Of a stretch of DNA of 64,000 nt, positions 17,295-28,600 are shown one piece after another (position 1 is the first letter of the stretch; each line of letters starts with the position of its first letter). Source of the DNA: Streptomyces sp. ALI-76-A (GTDB lineage Bacteria > Actinomycetota > Actinomycetes > Streptomycetales > Streptomycetaceae). The notes below the pieces were generated by a model, which saw only the letters and a list, made by a program, of their open reading frames with translations, was not told the DNA's origin and did no database searches. The translations under genes were made by a program, and so were the position numbers. The stretch spans positions 7,006,001-7,070,000 of the forward strand of contig NZ_JASVWB010000002.1 of the NCBI RefSeq assembly GCF_030287445.1, in the 5' to 3' direction.

Positions 17295-18500
17295 ATGCGC
17301 ATCACCGGGTACAGAACCCTGACGACGGCGCAGCACTGGGGCCGACCTGTCGGTGACGCCAACGGCGTCTACGCCGACGGCGTCATGCCCGTGCCAGTCG
17401 TCATCGTCGAGACCGATGAGGGGATCACCGGAGTCGGTCTGGGACCGCACGTGGAAGCCGAGGCGATTTTCGCCGCCATCGACGGCCAGGACCCGCGCGC
17501 GGTGACCGCCCTCTACGACCGCATGCTGCGGCACACCTTCAAAGCCGGGCATGCCGGCGTGGTGTTCGGCACGATCGGCGCGTTCGACACGGCGTTGTGG
17601 GACATCAAGGCACAGGCCGCGGGTGAGCCGCTGTGGCGGTTGCTCGGCGGCAACGACCGCGTGGTCCACGCCTACGCCTCCGGCCTGGACATCGGCCTCA
17701 CCGACGACGAGCTCGTCGCCACCTACCAGGTCTATGCAGAACGCGGGCTGAGGGCGGCGAAGCTCAAGGGCGGCCTGGACATCGAGCGCGACCGGCACCG
17801 GTTGTCGCTCGTACGCGAGGTATTGACCGAGGCTGCGCACGGGACCCGGCCAGGACTCATGCTGGATGCGAACGAGTCCTGGAGCCGCAAGCAGGCGGTA
17901 CGCCACGTCGGTGAATTGGAACGCACACTCGACCTGACCTGGATCGAGGAGCCGGTCCGGCGCTGGGACGCCGACGGCCTGGCCGCTGTGAGCCGTGGCG
18001 TACGGGCGGCGGTCGCCAGTGGGGAGAACCTCACCGGCCTCGAGCAGTTCCGCCCGCTGATCGCGGCGGGAGGCGTCGACATCGTCCAGACGGCCGCGGT
18101 CTGGGGAGTCACCCACTTCCTCCGTGTCGCCGCCCTGGCGCACGCCTACGACCTGCCGGTCAGCCCGATCGGCAACACGCCTGTCGCGTTGCTGCACGCC
18201 GCGACGTCGGTGCCCAACCACCTCGTCAGCGAACTGCAGGGCATGCAGCCGCCGATCGGCGTCGCGATGGACCTGCACGTCGAGGACGGCGCCTTTGTGC
18301 TCGGCGACACGCCGGGCCTGGGCATCCGGATCGACGAAACAACGGTGATGACCGCGACCCGTCAGCGAACGGCACACGCACCCGACGGACCGCACGTACG
18401 GCCGGAGCAGGCCGGCCGGCGGCTGCTCGCGGTCACCCCTGGACCAGGCCGGTCCACCGCGGAAGGGACGTTCGACACCATGGGGATGGAGGAGCGATGA
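17295..18500 (+). CDS. Enolase-superfamily acid-sugar dehydratase (mandelate racemase/muconate lactonizing group)
   Basis: This 401-residue protein has the metal-binding triad of the superfamily: Asp in LMLDANESW, Glu in WIEEP and Glu in SGENL. It also has a KLK motif at the end of a barrel strand (AAKLKGGLD). Relatives dehydrate fuconate, rhamnonate, galactarate or similar sugar acids to 2-keto-3-deoxy acids. The usual C-terminal catalytic His (PHG-type motif) is not evident, because the aligned stretch reads LPVSPIGN. About 45 extra residues after GLGIRIDE have no family look and may be a read-through tail. The gene follows the importer by 3 bases and overlaps the next gene by ATGA. A role in catabolism of an imported sugar acid is inferred; the substrate is unknown. 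Confidence 0.82.
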   Translation: MRITGYRTLTTAQHWGRPVGDANGVYADGVMPVPVVIVETDEGITGVGLGPHVEAEAIFAAIDGQDPRAVTALYDRMLRHTFKAGHAGVVFGTIGAFDTALWDIKAQAAGEPLWRLLGGNDRVVHAYASGLDIGLTDDELVATYQVYAERGLRAAKLKGGLDIERDRHRLSLVREVLTEAAHGTRPGLMLDANESWSRKQAVRHVGELERTLDLTWIEEPVRRWDADGLAAVSRGVRAAVASGENLTGLEQFRPLIAAGGVDIVQTAAVWGVTHFLRVAALAHAYDLPVSPIGNTPVALLHAATSVPNHLVSELQGMQPPIGVAMDLHVEDGAFVLGDTPGLGIRIDETTVMTATRQRTAHAPDGPHVRPEQAGRRLLAVTPGPGRSTAEGTFDTMGMEER

Positions 18501-19081
18501 AGGCGGTTGTCCACCGCGAGGCCCGCACCTTCGAGATCGAGAGCCGGGTCGCCGAGTCGCCGGCCCGTGACCAGGTGGCGATCGAGGTTGCCTGCACGCG
18601 GATCTGCGGCACTGATCCGCACATCCACCAGGGCGACATGGACGGCCGCGTCGGGTCCGCCGCGGTGATCGGCCACGAGATCTGCGGACGCGTCGGCGCC
18701 GTCGGCCAGAAGGCGACCGGCTGGACCCTCGGCCGACCGGTCACCGTCATGCCGAAGCGTCCGAGCTTCCAGGGCATCGACGTCCCCGGCCGCACGGCCT
18801 CGACATCGGGCGTCGCCGGCCTCACCAAGGCCCTGGCGGACGAGTGGGCCGGGCGCGGCGTCAACGTCAACGCCATCGCACCGGGCCACATCGCCACCGA
18901 CGACACCGAGGCGTTACGCGCCGGCCCTCAGCCCAACCAGGCGATCCATGACCGGATCCCGGCCGGTCGCCGGGGACGCGCCGACGACCTCGCCGGGGCC
19001 ACGGTGTTCCCCGCCCACCCGGCGTCGGACTACGTCAACGGCATCGCTCTTCCCGTTGATGGCGGATGGCTGGGGCGATGA
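18497..19081 (+). pseudogene. In-frame chimera of a zinc alcohol dehydrogenase N-terminus and an SDR C-terminus
   Basis: Residues 1 to about 86 match the GroES-like start of a zinc-dependent sugar-alcohol dehydrogenase (RICGTDPHIHQGDM, VIGHEICGRVGAVG). From about residue 90 (near 18765) the protein becomes the C-terminal half of a KduD-like short-chain dehydrogenase: PSFQGIDVPG, LTKALADEWAGRGVNVNAIA, VDGGWLGR. The ADH lacks its structural zinc loop and nucleotide domain, and the SDR lacks its Rossmann N-terminus. The SDR active-site Tyr and Lys are replaced (RTAST in place of YxASK). An internal deletion between two adjacent dehydrogenase genes explains this. Both parental enzymes would suit a sugar-acid pathway with the dehydratase upstream. 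Confidence 0.8.
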
Positions 19082-19194
19082 TGGGCCGCCACGTATTACC
19101 AGCCGGCCGCGCCCGAGCCGATCGCGCGTGCGAACCCGAGGGCGTGCGCGGCACCTGGGGCGGCCTTGCCCGAGGCAAGGTCTGCGGGCTCGTG

Positions 19195-20094
19195 ATGCGA
19201 GCCGGCCGAGCCGACGAGACGAGCCTGGTCGTCGCCGCACAGGCCGGCGATCCACGAGCACTCGACGACCTGGCCGCGACGTACCTGCCACTGGTGTACG
19301 CGATCGTGCGCAGGGCACTGGGTGAGCTCGCGGACGTCGACGACGTGGTGCAGGAGACGATGCTGCGGGCACTTCCTGAGCTACGCACGTTGCGTGCCCC
19401 GGAGAGCTTCCGGCCCTGGCTGGCCAGGATCGCGACACGACAGATCAGCACCCATCTGCACCGGCGACAGGCGGACGCCGAACGGACGGCCCGCCTCGAC
19501 GAGATGACCGAAACGCCGGACGCCGACGCCGAGAGCCTGGCCCTGATCCACGTCGAGCTGTCCGGTCATCGCCGAAAGACCGTACGCGCCAGTCGATGGC
19601 TCGACCCGGACGCCCGGGCGCTGCTGTCACTGTGGTGGCTGGAGACCGCGGGCCGGCTGACGAGGGCGGAGCTCGCGGCGGCGCTGGGAACGAGCGTGGC
19701 TCACGCGGGTGTGCGCATCCAGCGAATGCGCAACCAGCTGGAGCTGAGCCGGTCACTCGTCGCCGCGCTGGAAGCCAGCCCCCGGTGCCCACAGCTGATC
19801 GCCGCGCTGGAGGGCTGGGACGGCGTACCGAGCGCGCTGTGGCGTAAGCGCATCACCCGGCACACCCGATCCTGTGCGGACTGCGGCCGTGCCGCCGACG
19901 AACTGGTACCCCTTGAGCGGCTGATCGTCGCTTTGGCGCTGCTCCCCGCCCCGCCGGCGCGGTCGGCCACGGTGCTCAAACCCGCGCTCGCCGGGGCGAC
20001 CGCGAATGCCGTCGTGATGGGAGCCGAGTCGGCCGAGGCCGGCTCCGGGCCGGTCGCCGGCGTCAAGGCTGGGTTACTCGGCCAACTCGCCTGA
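19195..20094 (+). CDS. ECF-type sigma factor fused to a zinc anti-sigma-like (ZAS) motif, probably truncated
   Basis: The start is placed at ATG 19195 (or GTG 19192), because sigma region 2 begins soon after. The product is 299 residues. Region 2 reads YLPLVYAIVRRALG, then DVDDVVQETMLRALPELR and WLARIATRQISTHLHRR. Region 4 follows around LTRAELAAALGTSVAHAGVR. Further on lies RHTRSCADC, an exact His-X3-Cys-X2-Cys pattern as in zinc-binding anti-sigma factors. The frame stops at 20092-20094. A different frame starting at 20091 continues for 33 residues containing VFAFGGGAVLFGTTATATV, a plausible membrane helix, before TAA at 20190-20192. This suggests a frameshift removed the anchor. It may control the neighbouring secreted glycosidases, which is inference. 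Confidence 0.75.
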   Translation: MRAGRADETSLVVAAQAGDPRALDDLAATYLPLVYAIVRRALGELADVDDVVQETMLRALPELRTLRAPESFRPWLARIATRQISTHLHRRQADAERTARLDEMTETPDADAESLALIHVELSGHRRKTVRASRWLDPDARALLSLWWLETAGRLTRAELAAALGTSVAHAGVRIQRMRNQLELSRSLVAALEASPRCPQLIAALEGWDGVPSALWRKRITRHTRSCADCGRAADELVPLERLIVALALLPAPPARSATVLKPALAGATANAVVMGAESAEAGSGPVAGVKAGLLGQLA

Positions 20095-21904
<1,810 letters not shown>

Positions 21905-21920
21905 AGGCGAAGGAGTATCG

Positions 21921-22235
21921 CATGATGTCCACGCGCCAAGCGTCACCAGCCGGGCCGCCACCATCCGGCGCCGGCGGGCATCGCTTCAGACAGCGCCGCC
22001 GGCCATCGACGGTCGCCGCGGCCGTGGCGGTGCTGGTGGCCTTGCCTCGGTCGCGATCGGCGCCGGTTCAGCGTCGGCGGCGACTGCCGACCCGAGCGCG
22101 TGGTGCGTGCTGGTGAACCGCAACAGCGGCAAGGCGCTGGATGTGTATCGCCTCGCGACGAACGAGGGCGGACGGATCGTTCTCTCCCTGCCGTGGCGGA
22201 TGGGGCTACTCACTCAGACCGACTCCACCTGCTGA
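21921..22235 (+). pseudogene. Remnant of a secreted CBM13 enzyme, frameshifted and truncated
   Basis: An ATG at 21921 follows GAAGGAG and opens a signal-peptide-like reading (MMSTRQASPAG, then a basic region). A shift to another frame near 22010-22040 gives GLASVAIGAGSASAATADPS, the end of a signal peptide, then WCVLVNRNSGKALDVYRLAT, the opening of a ricin-type module. After GGRIV the similarity stops and a stop codon follows at 22233. A secreted protein with an N-terminal CBM13 has been broken here, and its catalytic part is absent. Confidence 0.65.
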
Positions 22236-22329
22236 CAGGAGATCCGGGCGAAGCCGGGGAGCGAGGCTTCCAGGCGCCACGGCAGCGGCATGACGCTGAC
22301 ATGCTCGCTGCGCGAGCGATCTGGGAGGG

Positions 22330-22361
22330 GCCGGCGCGGAGAGGGCAAACTCCGCGCCGGC
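22330..22361. terminator. Perfect 12-bp hairpin
   Basis: GCCGGCGCGGAG pairs with CTCCGCGCCGGC around an 8-base loop AGGGCAAA. It lies between the CBM13 remnant and the GH5 gene and would insulate them. Confidence 0.75.
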
Positions 22362-22447
22362 TCGGCCGGCTGCCGGCAGGCGGCCGACGTCAACAGATCC
22401 TGCACACCGCAGACGTGACCACACCCCCGACCGGGAGGGACACGACC

Positions 22448-23917
22448 ATGCCCCACACCCATCTCCGGCGCTACCTCGCCCGGGCGGTCGCCTGCATCCT
22501 GACCGCTCTCAGCGCGCTGGTGTTCGTCGAGCACCAGAGCGCCTCGCCGGCCACCGCCGACACCACCCAGTTCCGCGGCGTCAACTGGGCCCGGCTCGGT
22601 GACAACTTCCACGGCGGACCACTGGTCCTGCACGGGTTGAGCGGCTCCGACAGTTACCAGACGGTCGTGGCGAAAGCCAACGCCATCTACACCGGCTTCC
22701 AGAACAACCTCGGCGCCAACACCGTTCGGCTCCCGATCAACACCTACACAGTCGGGACGAGCTGGTGGAACGCGTACACGGGCGCGATAGACGCGGCCAC
22801 CGCGAAGGGATTCAAGGTCGTCCTCTCCTACTGGGACGACGGGGTGGCCGCCCGCGACGGCCGCATCGTCAACCCGAGCGCCTTCGACACCATGTGGAAC
22901 ACCGTGCTCGCCCGGTACGGCAGCAACAGCCTCGTCTACTTCGAGCCGATGAACGAACCGGGTGGGCACAGCGCCGGCGAGTGGGCGAACGTGGTGAGCA
23001 ACTGGATCAGCAGCCGCCCGTCGATTCCGCGGAACCGCATCTTCGTCAGCGGCGCGGGCCTGAACACTGACATCAGGTCGATGTGCGCCGACCGCCGCCT
23101 TGACGGGACGTTCCTGTCGCTGCACCACTACACGTTCTTCAGCGGCGCGAAGACCTACGACCAGTGGGTGACGTACCTGCGGGACGCGATCGGCACCTGC
23201 GCCGACCGCACTGTCGTCGACGAGTTCGGCGCGCCGATGGATACCGGGCTCAATTACCACGACGCCGGCAGCACCGACAACTTCGTGCGCTACTTCCGGG
23301 CCACCACCACCGTGCTCCGGGAACTGCGGATCGGCTCCATCTACTGGCCCGGGCTGGGCGGCAAGATCCGCGCCGGCCAGGGCGACGACTGGTACGCCAT
23401 GCAGAAACTGCACGGCACCGGTACCAACCTCACGCTCAGCACTCCCAGCGCCAGCGGCCGCGAGCGCCTCAGGTACGGCTGGGGCCTGGACGGCGACGTC
23501 CCGGCCCCGACCAGCCTGCTGCGCAACGTCAGCACCGGGCGCTGCCTGGACATCCCCGGCGGGACCACGGCGAACAACCAGGTCCAGGTGTACACCTGCG
23601 CCAACACAGTCGGCCAGCAGTGGACCTTGACGGCCGGCGGACAGATCACCGCCCGCGGGGGCCAGGAGTGCCTGGATGCGTACAACAGGGGGACGACGAA
23701 CGGCACCGTGGTCGGCACGTGGGCGTGTAACGGCGCCGACAACCAGCGTTGGACGGTGGGCGCCGACGGCACCATCCGCGGCGTTCACTCCGGCCTGTGC
23801 CTCGACGTGAACACCGCCACCTTCAAGGTGCAGCTGTGGGCGTGCTGGGGCGGTGACAACCAGAGATGGCAGATCACGCCTGACGCACGACGCGACGCCC
23901 GACCCGGCGGACGGTGA
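22448..23917 (+). CDS. Secreted GH5 glycoside hydrolase (endoglucanase/mannanase type) with CBM13
   Basis: ATG 22448 has GGGAGGG upstream, and the first 37 residues form a signal peptide (ending near ATAD). The 489-residue protein has a GH5 barrel at about 40-340. The general acid Glu lies in [10 protein letters not shown] and the nucleophile Glu in [22 protein letters not shown] and SLHHYTFF are also family motifs. A C-terminal CBM13 spans about 365-480 ([26 protein letters not shown]). GH5 covers cellulases, mannanases and xyloglucanases, and the subfamily cannot be decided by eye. Its stop lies 104 bases before the GH95 start. Confidence 0.88.
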   Translation: MPHTHLRRYLARAVACILTALSALVFVEHQSASPATADTTQFRGVNWARLGDNFHGGPLVLHGLSGSDSYQTVVAKANAIYTGFQNNLGANTVRLPINTYTVGTSWWNAYTGAIDAATAKGFKVVLSYWDDGVAARDGRIVNPSAFDTMWNTVLARYGSNSLVYFEPMNEPGGHSAGEWANVVSNWISSRPSIPRNRIFVSGAGLNTDIRSMCADRRLDGTFLSLHHYTFFSGAKTYDQWVTYLRDAIGTCADRTVVDEFGAPMDTGLNYHDAGSTDNFVRYFRATTTVLRELRIGSIYWPGLGGKIRAGQGDDWYAMQKLHGTGTNLTLSTPSASGRERLRYGWGLDGDVPAPTSLLRNVSTGRCLDIPGGTTANNQVQVYTCANTVGQQWTLTAGGQITARGGQECLDAYNRGTTNGTVVGTWACNGADNQRWTVGADGTIRGVHSGLCLDVNTATFKVQLWACWGGDNQRWQITPDARRDARPGGR

Positions 23918-24021
23918 CCGCCGGCCGCGGCCATCACGGACTCGCCGACCGGATTTCTCACCGCCGGTGTGTCATCACCGAAGTCAGTGGCCCGCTCCCC
24001 TCCTTGAACGGAGAACGACAG

Positions 24022-26874
24022 ATGTCCGAGGTGACACGCAGACGGTTTCTCGCCGCCGGGGCGGCGGCCGGAGCAGGGATCGTGCCGGGTGGGTGGACGG
24101 CCACCGCCAGGGCCGGCTCGGCCGCGCCGCCGGAGGTTCTGGCCGCCAACGACCTCGCCCTGTGGTACGACAAGCCGGCCGGCGCGGACTGGCTGCGGGC
24201 CCTGCCGATCGGCAACGGACGCCTCGGCGCGATGGTGTTCGGCAACGTCGACACCGAACGGCTGCAGCTCAACGAGGACACCGTCTGGGCCGGCGGTCCG
24301 TACGACTCCGCCAACACCCGCGGCGCGGCCAGCATCGCGGAGATCCGGCGGCGGGTCTTCGCGGATCAGTGGGGGCCGGCGCAGGACCTGATCAATCAGA
24401 CGATGCTGGGCAGTCCGGCCGGACAGCTGGCCTACCAGCCGGTCGGAAACCTTCTGCTCTCCTTCGGCAGCGCTACCGGTGCGTCGCAGTACAACCGGAC
24501 GCTCGACCTCACCACCGCCACGGCCATCACGACCTACGTGCTGAACGGCGTGCGGTATCAGCGTGAGGTGTTCGCCAGCGCACCTCACCAGGTGATCGTG
24601 GCCCGGCTGACGGCCGACCGGGCCAACTCCATCGCCTTCAACGCCACGTTCGACAGTCCACAACGGACTACGGTGTCCAGCCCGGACGGCGCCACGATCG
24701 CCCTCGACGGCATCTCCGCCACCATGGAGGGCATCGCCGGGCGGGTCCGGTTCCTCGCCCTGGCCAACGCCGCCGTGACGGGCGGCACGGTCAGCAGCTC
24801 GGGCGGCACGCTGCGGGTCTCCGGCGCCACCAGCGTGACGGTGCTGGTGTCGATCGGCTCCAGCTACGTCAACTTCCGGAACGTCGACGGCGACCACCAG
24901 GGGATCGCGCGGAGCCGCCTCAACGCTGCCCGCGACTTCGGCATCGACCAACTGCGCAGCCGGCATCTCGCCGACTATCAGGCGCTGTTCAACCGGGTGT
25001 CGGTCGATCTGGGACGTACGACGGCGGCCGACCAGCCGACCGACGTACGGATCGCACAGCACGCGCAAGTGAACGACCCGCAGTTCTCCGCCCTGTTGTT
25101 CCAGTTCGGCCGGTATCTGCTCATCTCGTCCTCGCGGCCGGGCACCCAGCCGGCGAATCTGCAGGGCATCTGGAACGACCAGATGGCTCCGTCCTGGGAC
25201 TCCAAGTTCACCATCAACGCCAACCTGCCGATGAACTACTGGCCCGCCGACACGACGAACCTGTCCGAATGCTTCCTCCCGGTCTTCGACATGATCAACG
25301 ACCTGACCGTGACCGGCGCCCGGGTGGCCCAGGCGCAGTACGGCGCCGGCGGCTGGGTGGCGCATCACAACACCGACGCGTGGCGGGGCGCCTCGGTCGT
25401 CGACGGAGCGCAGTGGGGGATGTGGCAGACCGGCGGGGCATGGCTGGCCACCCTGATCTGGGACCACTACCTGTTCACCGGTGACATCGACTTCCTGCGC
25501 TCGAACTATCCGGCCCTGAAGGGCGCCGCCCAGTTCTTCCTCGACACCCTGGTCGCCCACCCGACGCTCGGACACCTGGTCACCAACCCGTCGAACTCTC
25601 CGGAGCTCCCGCACCACGCGAACGCCACCGTCTGCGCGGGACCCACCATGGACAACCAGATCCTGCGCGACCTTTTCCATGGCGTCGCCCGCGCCGGCGA
25701 AATCCTCGGCGTGGACGCCGCCTTCCGCGCACAGGCAGTGGCGGCCCGGGACCGGCTGGCGCCGATGCGGGTCGGCTCCAGGGGCAACATCCAGGAGTGG
25801 CTGGCCGACTGGGTGGAGACCGAGCGGGCTCACCGACACGTCTCCCACCTGTACGGTCTGCATCCGAGCAACCAGATCACCAAGCGCGGGACGCCCCAGT
25901 TGCACGAGGCCGCGCGGCGGACGCTGGAGCTGCGCGGTGACGACGGGACGGGATGGTCGCTCGCGTGGAAGATCAACTTCTGGGCACGGATGGAGGACGG
26001 CGCCCGGGCCCACAAGCTGATCCGGGACCTGGTGCGGACGGACCGGCTCGCGCCCAACATGTTCGACCTGCACCCACCGTTCCAGATCGACGGCAACTTC
26101 GGCGCCACCTCGGGCATCGCGGAGATGCTGCTGCAGAGCCACAACGGCGAACTGCACGTGCTGCCGGCGCTGCCGGCCGCCTGGCCCACCGGGCGCGTGA
26201 GCGGACTGCGCGGCCGCGGCGGATACACCGTCGGCGCCGAGTGGAGCAGCGGCCGGATCGAGCTCGTCGTCACACCCGACCGGACCGGCGCCGTCCGGGT
26301 TCGCAGTCGGATCTTCGCCGGCGACTTCACGCTGCGGGACGATGCGAGCGGCGAGCCGGTCCAGCCGAAACGGCTCGAGGCCGATCTCATCGAGTTCGCC
26401 GGCCAGGCCGGCAACACCTACCGCGCGTCCGCACTCAGGTCGGGGCCGGTGGAGGCCGGCGTGGCCTATCGGCTGGTGGCCCAGCACAGCGGCAAGGCCG
26501 CCGACATCGACGGTGCGTCCACGGCCGCCGGTGCGCGGCTGATCCAGTGGCAGATCACCGCCGGTCTCAACCAGCACGTCGAGTTCCTGCCCTCCGACGG
26601 CGGGCATTACAAGATCCGGGTTCGGCACAGCGGTCTGGTCCTGCACGGCACCAGTAGCAGCAGCGGCGCCGACATCACCCAGCAGCCGGATACCGACGCC
26701 GCTGGCCAGCAGTGGCGGATAGTCGACCACGGCGGTGGCGTGATCAGTCTGGTCAACCGGCAGAGCGGCCTCGCCCTGGACGTGTGGGGGGCCTCCACCG
26801 CCGACGGAGCCCGCATCTCCCAGTGGACAGCCACTGGTGGCACCAACCAGCGATTCCAACTCCACCGCATCTAG
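24022..26874 (+). CDS. Secreted GH95 alpha-L-fucosidase with CBM13
   Basis: The start at 24022 gives a Tat-like signal ([15 protein letters not shown]) and has GGAGA upstream. The 950-residue protein has the GH95 core (about 38-810). The catalytic Asn pair lies in [11 protein letters not shown], the acid Glu in [12 protein letters not shown] and the Asp in [14 protein letters not shown], corresponding to the residues known from bifidobacterial Afc[16 protein letters not shown] and [12 protein letters not shown] are family markers near the N-terminus. A CBM13-type module follows (about 815-948). GH95 releases alpha-1,2-fucose, or alpha-galactose in some members, consistent with fucosylated xyloglucan as substrate. 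The stop codon lies inside the terminal repeat of the adjacent MITE-like element. Confidence 0.93.
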   Translation: MSEVTRRRFLAAGAAAGAGIVPGGWTATARAGSAAPPEVLAANDLALWYDKPAGADWLRALPIGNGRLGAMVFGNVDTERLQLNEDTVWAGGPYDSANTRGAASIAEIRRRVFADQWGPAQDLINQTMLGSPAGQLAYQPVGNLLLSFGSATGASQYNRTLDLTTATAITTYVLNGVRYQREVFASAPHQVIVARLTADRANSIAFNATFDSPQRTTVSSPDGATIALDGISATMEGIAGRVRFLALANAAVTGGTVSSSGGTLRVSGATSVTVLVSIGSSYVNFRNVDGDHQGIARSRLNAARDFGIDQLRSRHLADYQALFNRVSVDLGRTTAADQPTDVRIAQHAQVNDPQFSALLFQFGRYLLISSSRPGTQPANLQGIWNDQMAPSWDSKFTINANLPMNYWPADTTNLSECFLPVFDMINDLTVTGARVAQAQYGAGGWVAHHNTDAWRGASVVDGAQWGMWQTGGAWLATLIWDHYLFTGDIDFLRSNYPALKGAAQFFLDTLVAHPTLGHLVTNPSNSPELPHHANATVCAGPTMDNQILRDLFHGVARAGEILGVDAAFRAQAVAARDRLAPMRVGSRGNIQEWLADWVETERAHRHVSHLYGLHPSNQITKRGTPQLHEAARRTLELRGDDGTGWSLAWKINFWARMEDGARAHKLIRDLVRTDRLAPNMFDLHPPFQIDGNFGATSGIAEMLLQSHNGELHVLPALPAAWPTGRVSGLRGRGGYTVGAEWSSGRIELVVTPDRTGAVRVRSRIFAGDFTLRDDASGEPVQPKRLEADLIEFAGQAGNTYRASALRSGPVEAGVAYRLVAQHSGKAADIDGASTAAGARLIQWQITAGLNQHVEFLPSDGGHYKIRVRHSGLVLHGTSSSSGADITQQPDTDAAGQQWRIVDHGGGVISLVNRQSGLALDVWGASTADGARISQWTATGGTNQRFQLHRI

Positions 26875-27039
26875 TGCCGTGGCAGGCAACGTTCGCCCCG
26901 TCGCGACGCCCGGCACGCCCTCTCGCCGCACCGGCCGAAAGCCCGAGTACATCCAGTACGAGGGCTTGCGGCCGGCGCGCCGAGAGCACGCACCGGACGC
27001 CGCTCCTTGACGGGCAAACGTTGCCTGCCGCGGCACTAG
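26871..27039. mobile_element. 169-bp MITE-like element with long inverted termini
   Basis: Both ends read CTAGTGCCG(T/C)GGCAGGC inwards and stay complementary for about 27 bases with two mismatches. The interior is also palindromic (AAGCCCGAGTAC and GTACGAGGGCTT at the centre), so nearly the whole element folds on itself. It has no coding capacity. CTAG at each tip recalls the target preference of IS5-type elements. The left tip contains the GH95 stop codon, so the insertion ended or redefined that gene. It may also act as its terminator. Confidence 0.78.
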
Positions 27040-27080
27040 CCCCAAGGCGACCCGCGGCCCGACCGACCAGGAGAGCCATG

Positions 27081-27210
27081 TCACCGAGCATGGTCGGCCG
27101 GTCCGGCCGTACGGCCCGCCGGCTGCTCGGGAATTCGATTCCGCTCGATGCGCAGGCTGCCGCGCGGGGCCGTGCTCAGCGGTCGTGCCCGGGTCCGGGC
27201 AAAACTCTGA
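27081..27210 (+). pseudogene. IS110-family transposase remnant
   Basis: Reading from the ATG near 27090, GRTARRLLGNSIPLDAQAAA aligns with the IS110 segment at 32150 onwards (RTARRLLGKSDPLDAQAAAR). The DNA is close to identical over about 110 bases. Similarity ends near 27208 with no further transposase sequence. Only a central fragment remains. Confidence 0.7.
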
Positions 27211-27536
27211 CAATGGATTCGTCGACGTGCACCGGACCTCGCCGCCACCGTGGCAGAAGTCGACGGCTTCTGGATCTTGCCCGTTCCCCAGCGATGGAAC
27301 TCCGCGCGGCCGTGGCCCCGCCTTCGACCAGTTCCTCCTGCACGATTGAGTCCAAGGGCTCGTAGCCGTAGGCCGCCGGCGAGTGGTGTCGCATGTCGCT
27401 GCCGTCGCCCGCCCAGCACGTGCAAGGCGTGCCCGTTTCATTTTGGAGGTCAGCTTGGAGGTCAGCGGAGAGCACGCGACGCATGTCTCAGCGACTCGGT
27501 GGACGTCCGGGTCGCGGCCCGGCTGAGGAAGTGGCC
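27211..27536. other. No recognised gene between the IS110 remnant and the MerR promoter
   Basis: Open frames exist on both strands, the best being 27176-27484 minus, but none has a recognisable domain or a clear ribosome binding site. A 12-base tandem duplication (TTGGAGGTCAGC) occurs near 27444-27467. I regard the stretch as decayed sequence. Confidence 0.4.
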
Positions 27537-27567
27537 TTGAGTCTCCAGCGACTGGAGACAGCAGAGT
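27537..27567 (+). promoter_or_regulatory. MerR-type promoter with palindromic operator
   Basis: TTGAGT (27537-27542) and CAGAGT (27562-27567) are separated by 19 bases, the over-long spacing characteristic of MerR-activated promoters. A perfect inverted repeat GTCTCCAG-CGA-CTGGAGAC (27541-27559) sits in the spacer. The start codon ATG at 27575 is 7 bases after the -10, so the message would be leaderless. Autoregulation is the likely mode. Confidence 0.7.
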
Positions 27568-27574
27568 GGGGGAC

Positions 27575-28513
27575 ATGGACGTTACGACCCTCTACTCGAT
27601 CGGGGAGCTTTCCCGGCGGACCGGCTTGTCTGTGAGGACCATCCGGTTCTACTCCGATTCGGGGGTGGTAGCGCCGACCACCCGTAGTCCCGCCGGTTAT
27701 CGGCTCTACGACCTCGACGCAATGCTTCGTCTGGAGCTCCTGTGCACACTGCGCGAGTTGGGCATGGACCTAGCCACGATTCAACGGGTTCTGGACCGTG
27801 AGCTCTCGGTGGCGGAAGTCGCCGCGGCGCACGCCGACGCCTTGGACGTCCAGATCCGGATGCTGCGACTGCGTCGGAGCGTTCTGCGAGTCGTGGCCAG
27901 CCGCGGGTCCAGCCCCGAGGAGACCAAGCTCATGCACAGGCTCACGCAGTTGTCCGGCGAGGAACGCCGACGTCTGATCGACGATTTCGTGGATGGCACC
28001 TTCGGCACAGTGGATGCCGACCCGGCCGCGGTGGCCATGGTTCGCGCTGCCACTCCCGACCTCCCCGATGATCCGACCGGCGAGCAGGTCGCCGCGTGGG
28101 TGGAGCTCGCCGAGCTGGTCGGTGACGAGGATTTCCGTGCCCGGATGCGCCGGACGGCCGTACGCCAGGCGGCCGGGCGCCCACTCGACATCGAATGCGA
28201 TGCCGGCGAGGAACTGATGGAGTTCACCCGTCAGAAGGTGGCCGAGGCCATGGAGTCGAACATCGACCCGCTCGGCGACAGGGGCGCAGCAATCATCGAC
28301 GACCTCGTGCACCGCTTCGCCGAGGTGTTCGCGCGCACCCCTGACACGGAATTCCGGGACTGGATGGCCCAGCAGTTCGAAGAGGCGCACGATCCCCGGG
28401 TAGACCGATACTGGCGGCTGGTGTGGACCGTCAACGGCTGGCAGGTAGTACCGAACCTGATCCCGGTGTACCCCTGGCTCACCCAGGCCCTACGAAATAA
28501 CCGTGACGCATAG
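27575..28513 (+). CDS. MerR-family transcriptional regulator with large C-terminal domain
   Basis: The 312-residue protein opens with a MerR helix-turn-helix (YSIGELSRRTGLSVRTIRFY, then SPAGYRLYDLDAMLRLELL) at about 5-75. A dimerisation helix and a long helical C-terminal domain of about 200 residues follow, with no known ligand motif visible. This domain looks like the alpha-helical sensor part found in many actinobacterial MerR proteins. ATG 27575 is chosen because the promoter palindrome lies just upstream; GTG 27566 would fall in the -10 box. The gene sits between mobile-element remnants and has no obvious target besides its own promoter. Confidence 0.88.
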   Translation: MDVTTLYSIGELSRRTGLSVRTIRFYSDSGVVAPTTRSPAGYRLYDLDAMLRLELLCTLRELGMDLATIQRVLDRELSVAEVAAAHADALDVQIRMLRLRRSVLRVVASRGSSPEETKLMHRLTQLSGEERRRLIDDFVDGTFGTVDADPAAVAMVRAATPDLPDDPTGEQVAAWVELAELVGDEDFRARMRRTAVRQAAGRPLDIECDAGEELMEFTRQKVAEAMESNIDPLGDRGAAIIDDLVHRFAEVFARTPDTEFRDWMAQQFEEAHDPRVDRYWRLVWTVNGWQVVPNLIPVYPWLTQALRNNRDA

Positions 28514-28600
28514 TCACCGCCGTGGGCACGCCCCGGATCCCTGAATGAGTCCAGAGGATCGCCTGCGTACATGAGACGAGGGCGTCCGACGTCGATGTGC

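Noticed and set aside
23785..27576. Very long minus-strand open frame opposite the GH5 and GH95 genes
   Set aside because: It is antisense to well-supported enzymes, has no recognisable domain and is Arg/Val/Gly-rich, as expected from the complementary frame of GC-rich coding DNA.
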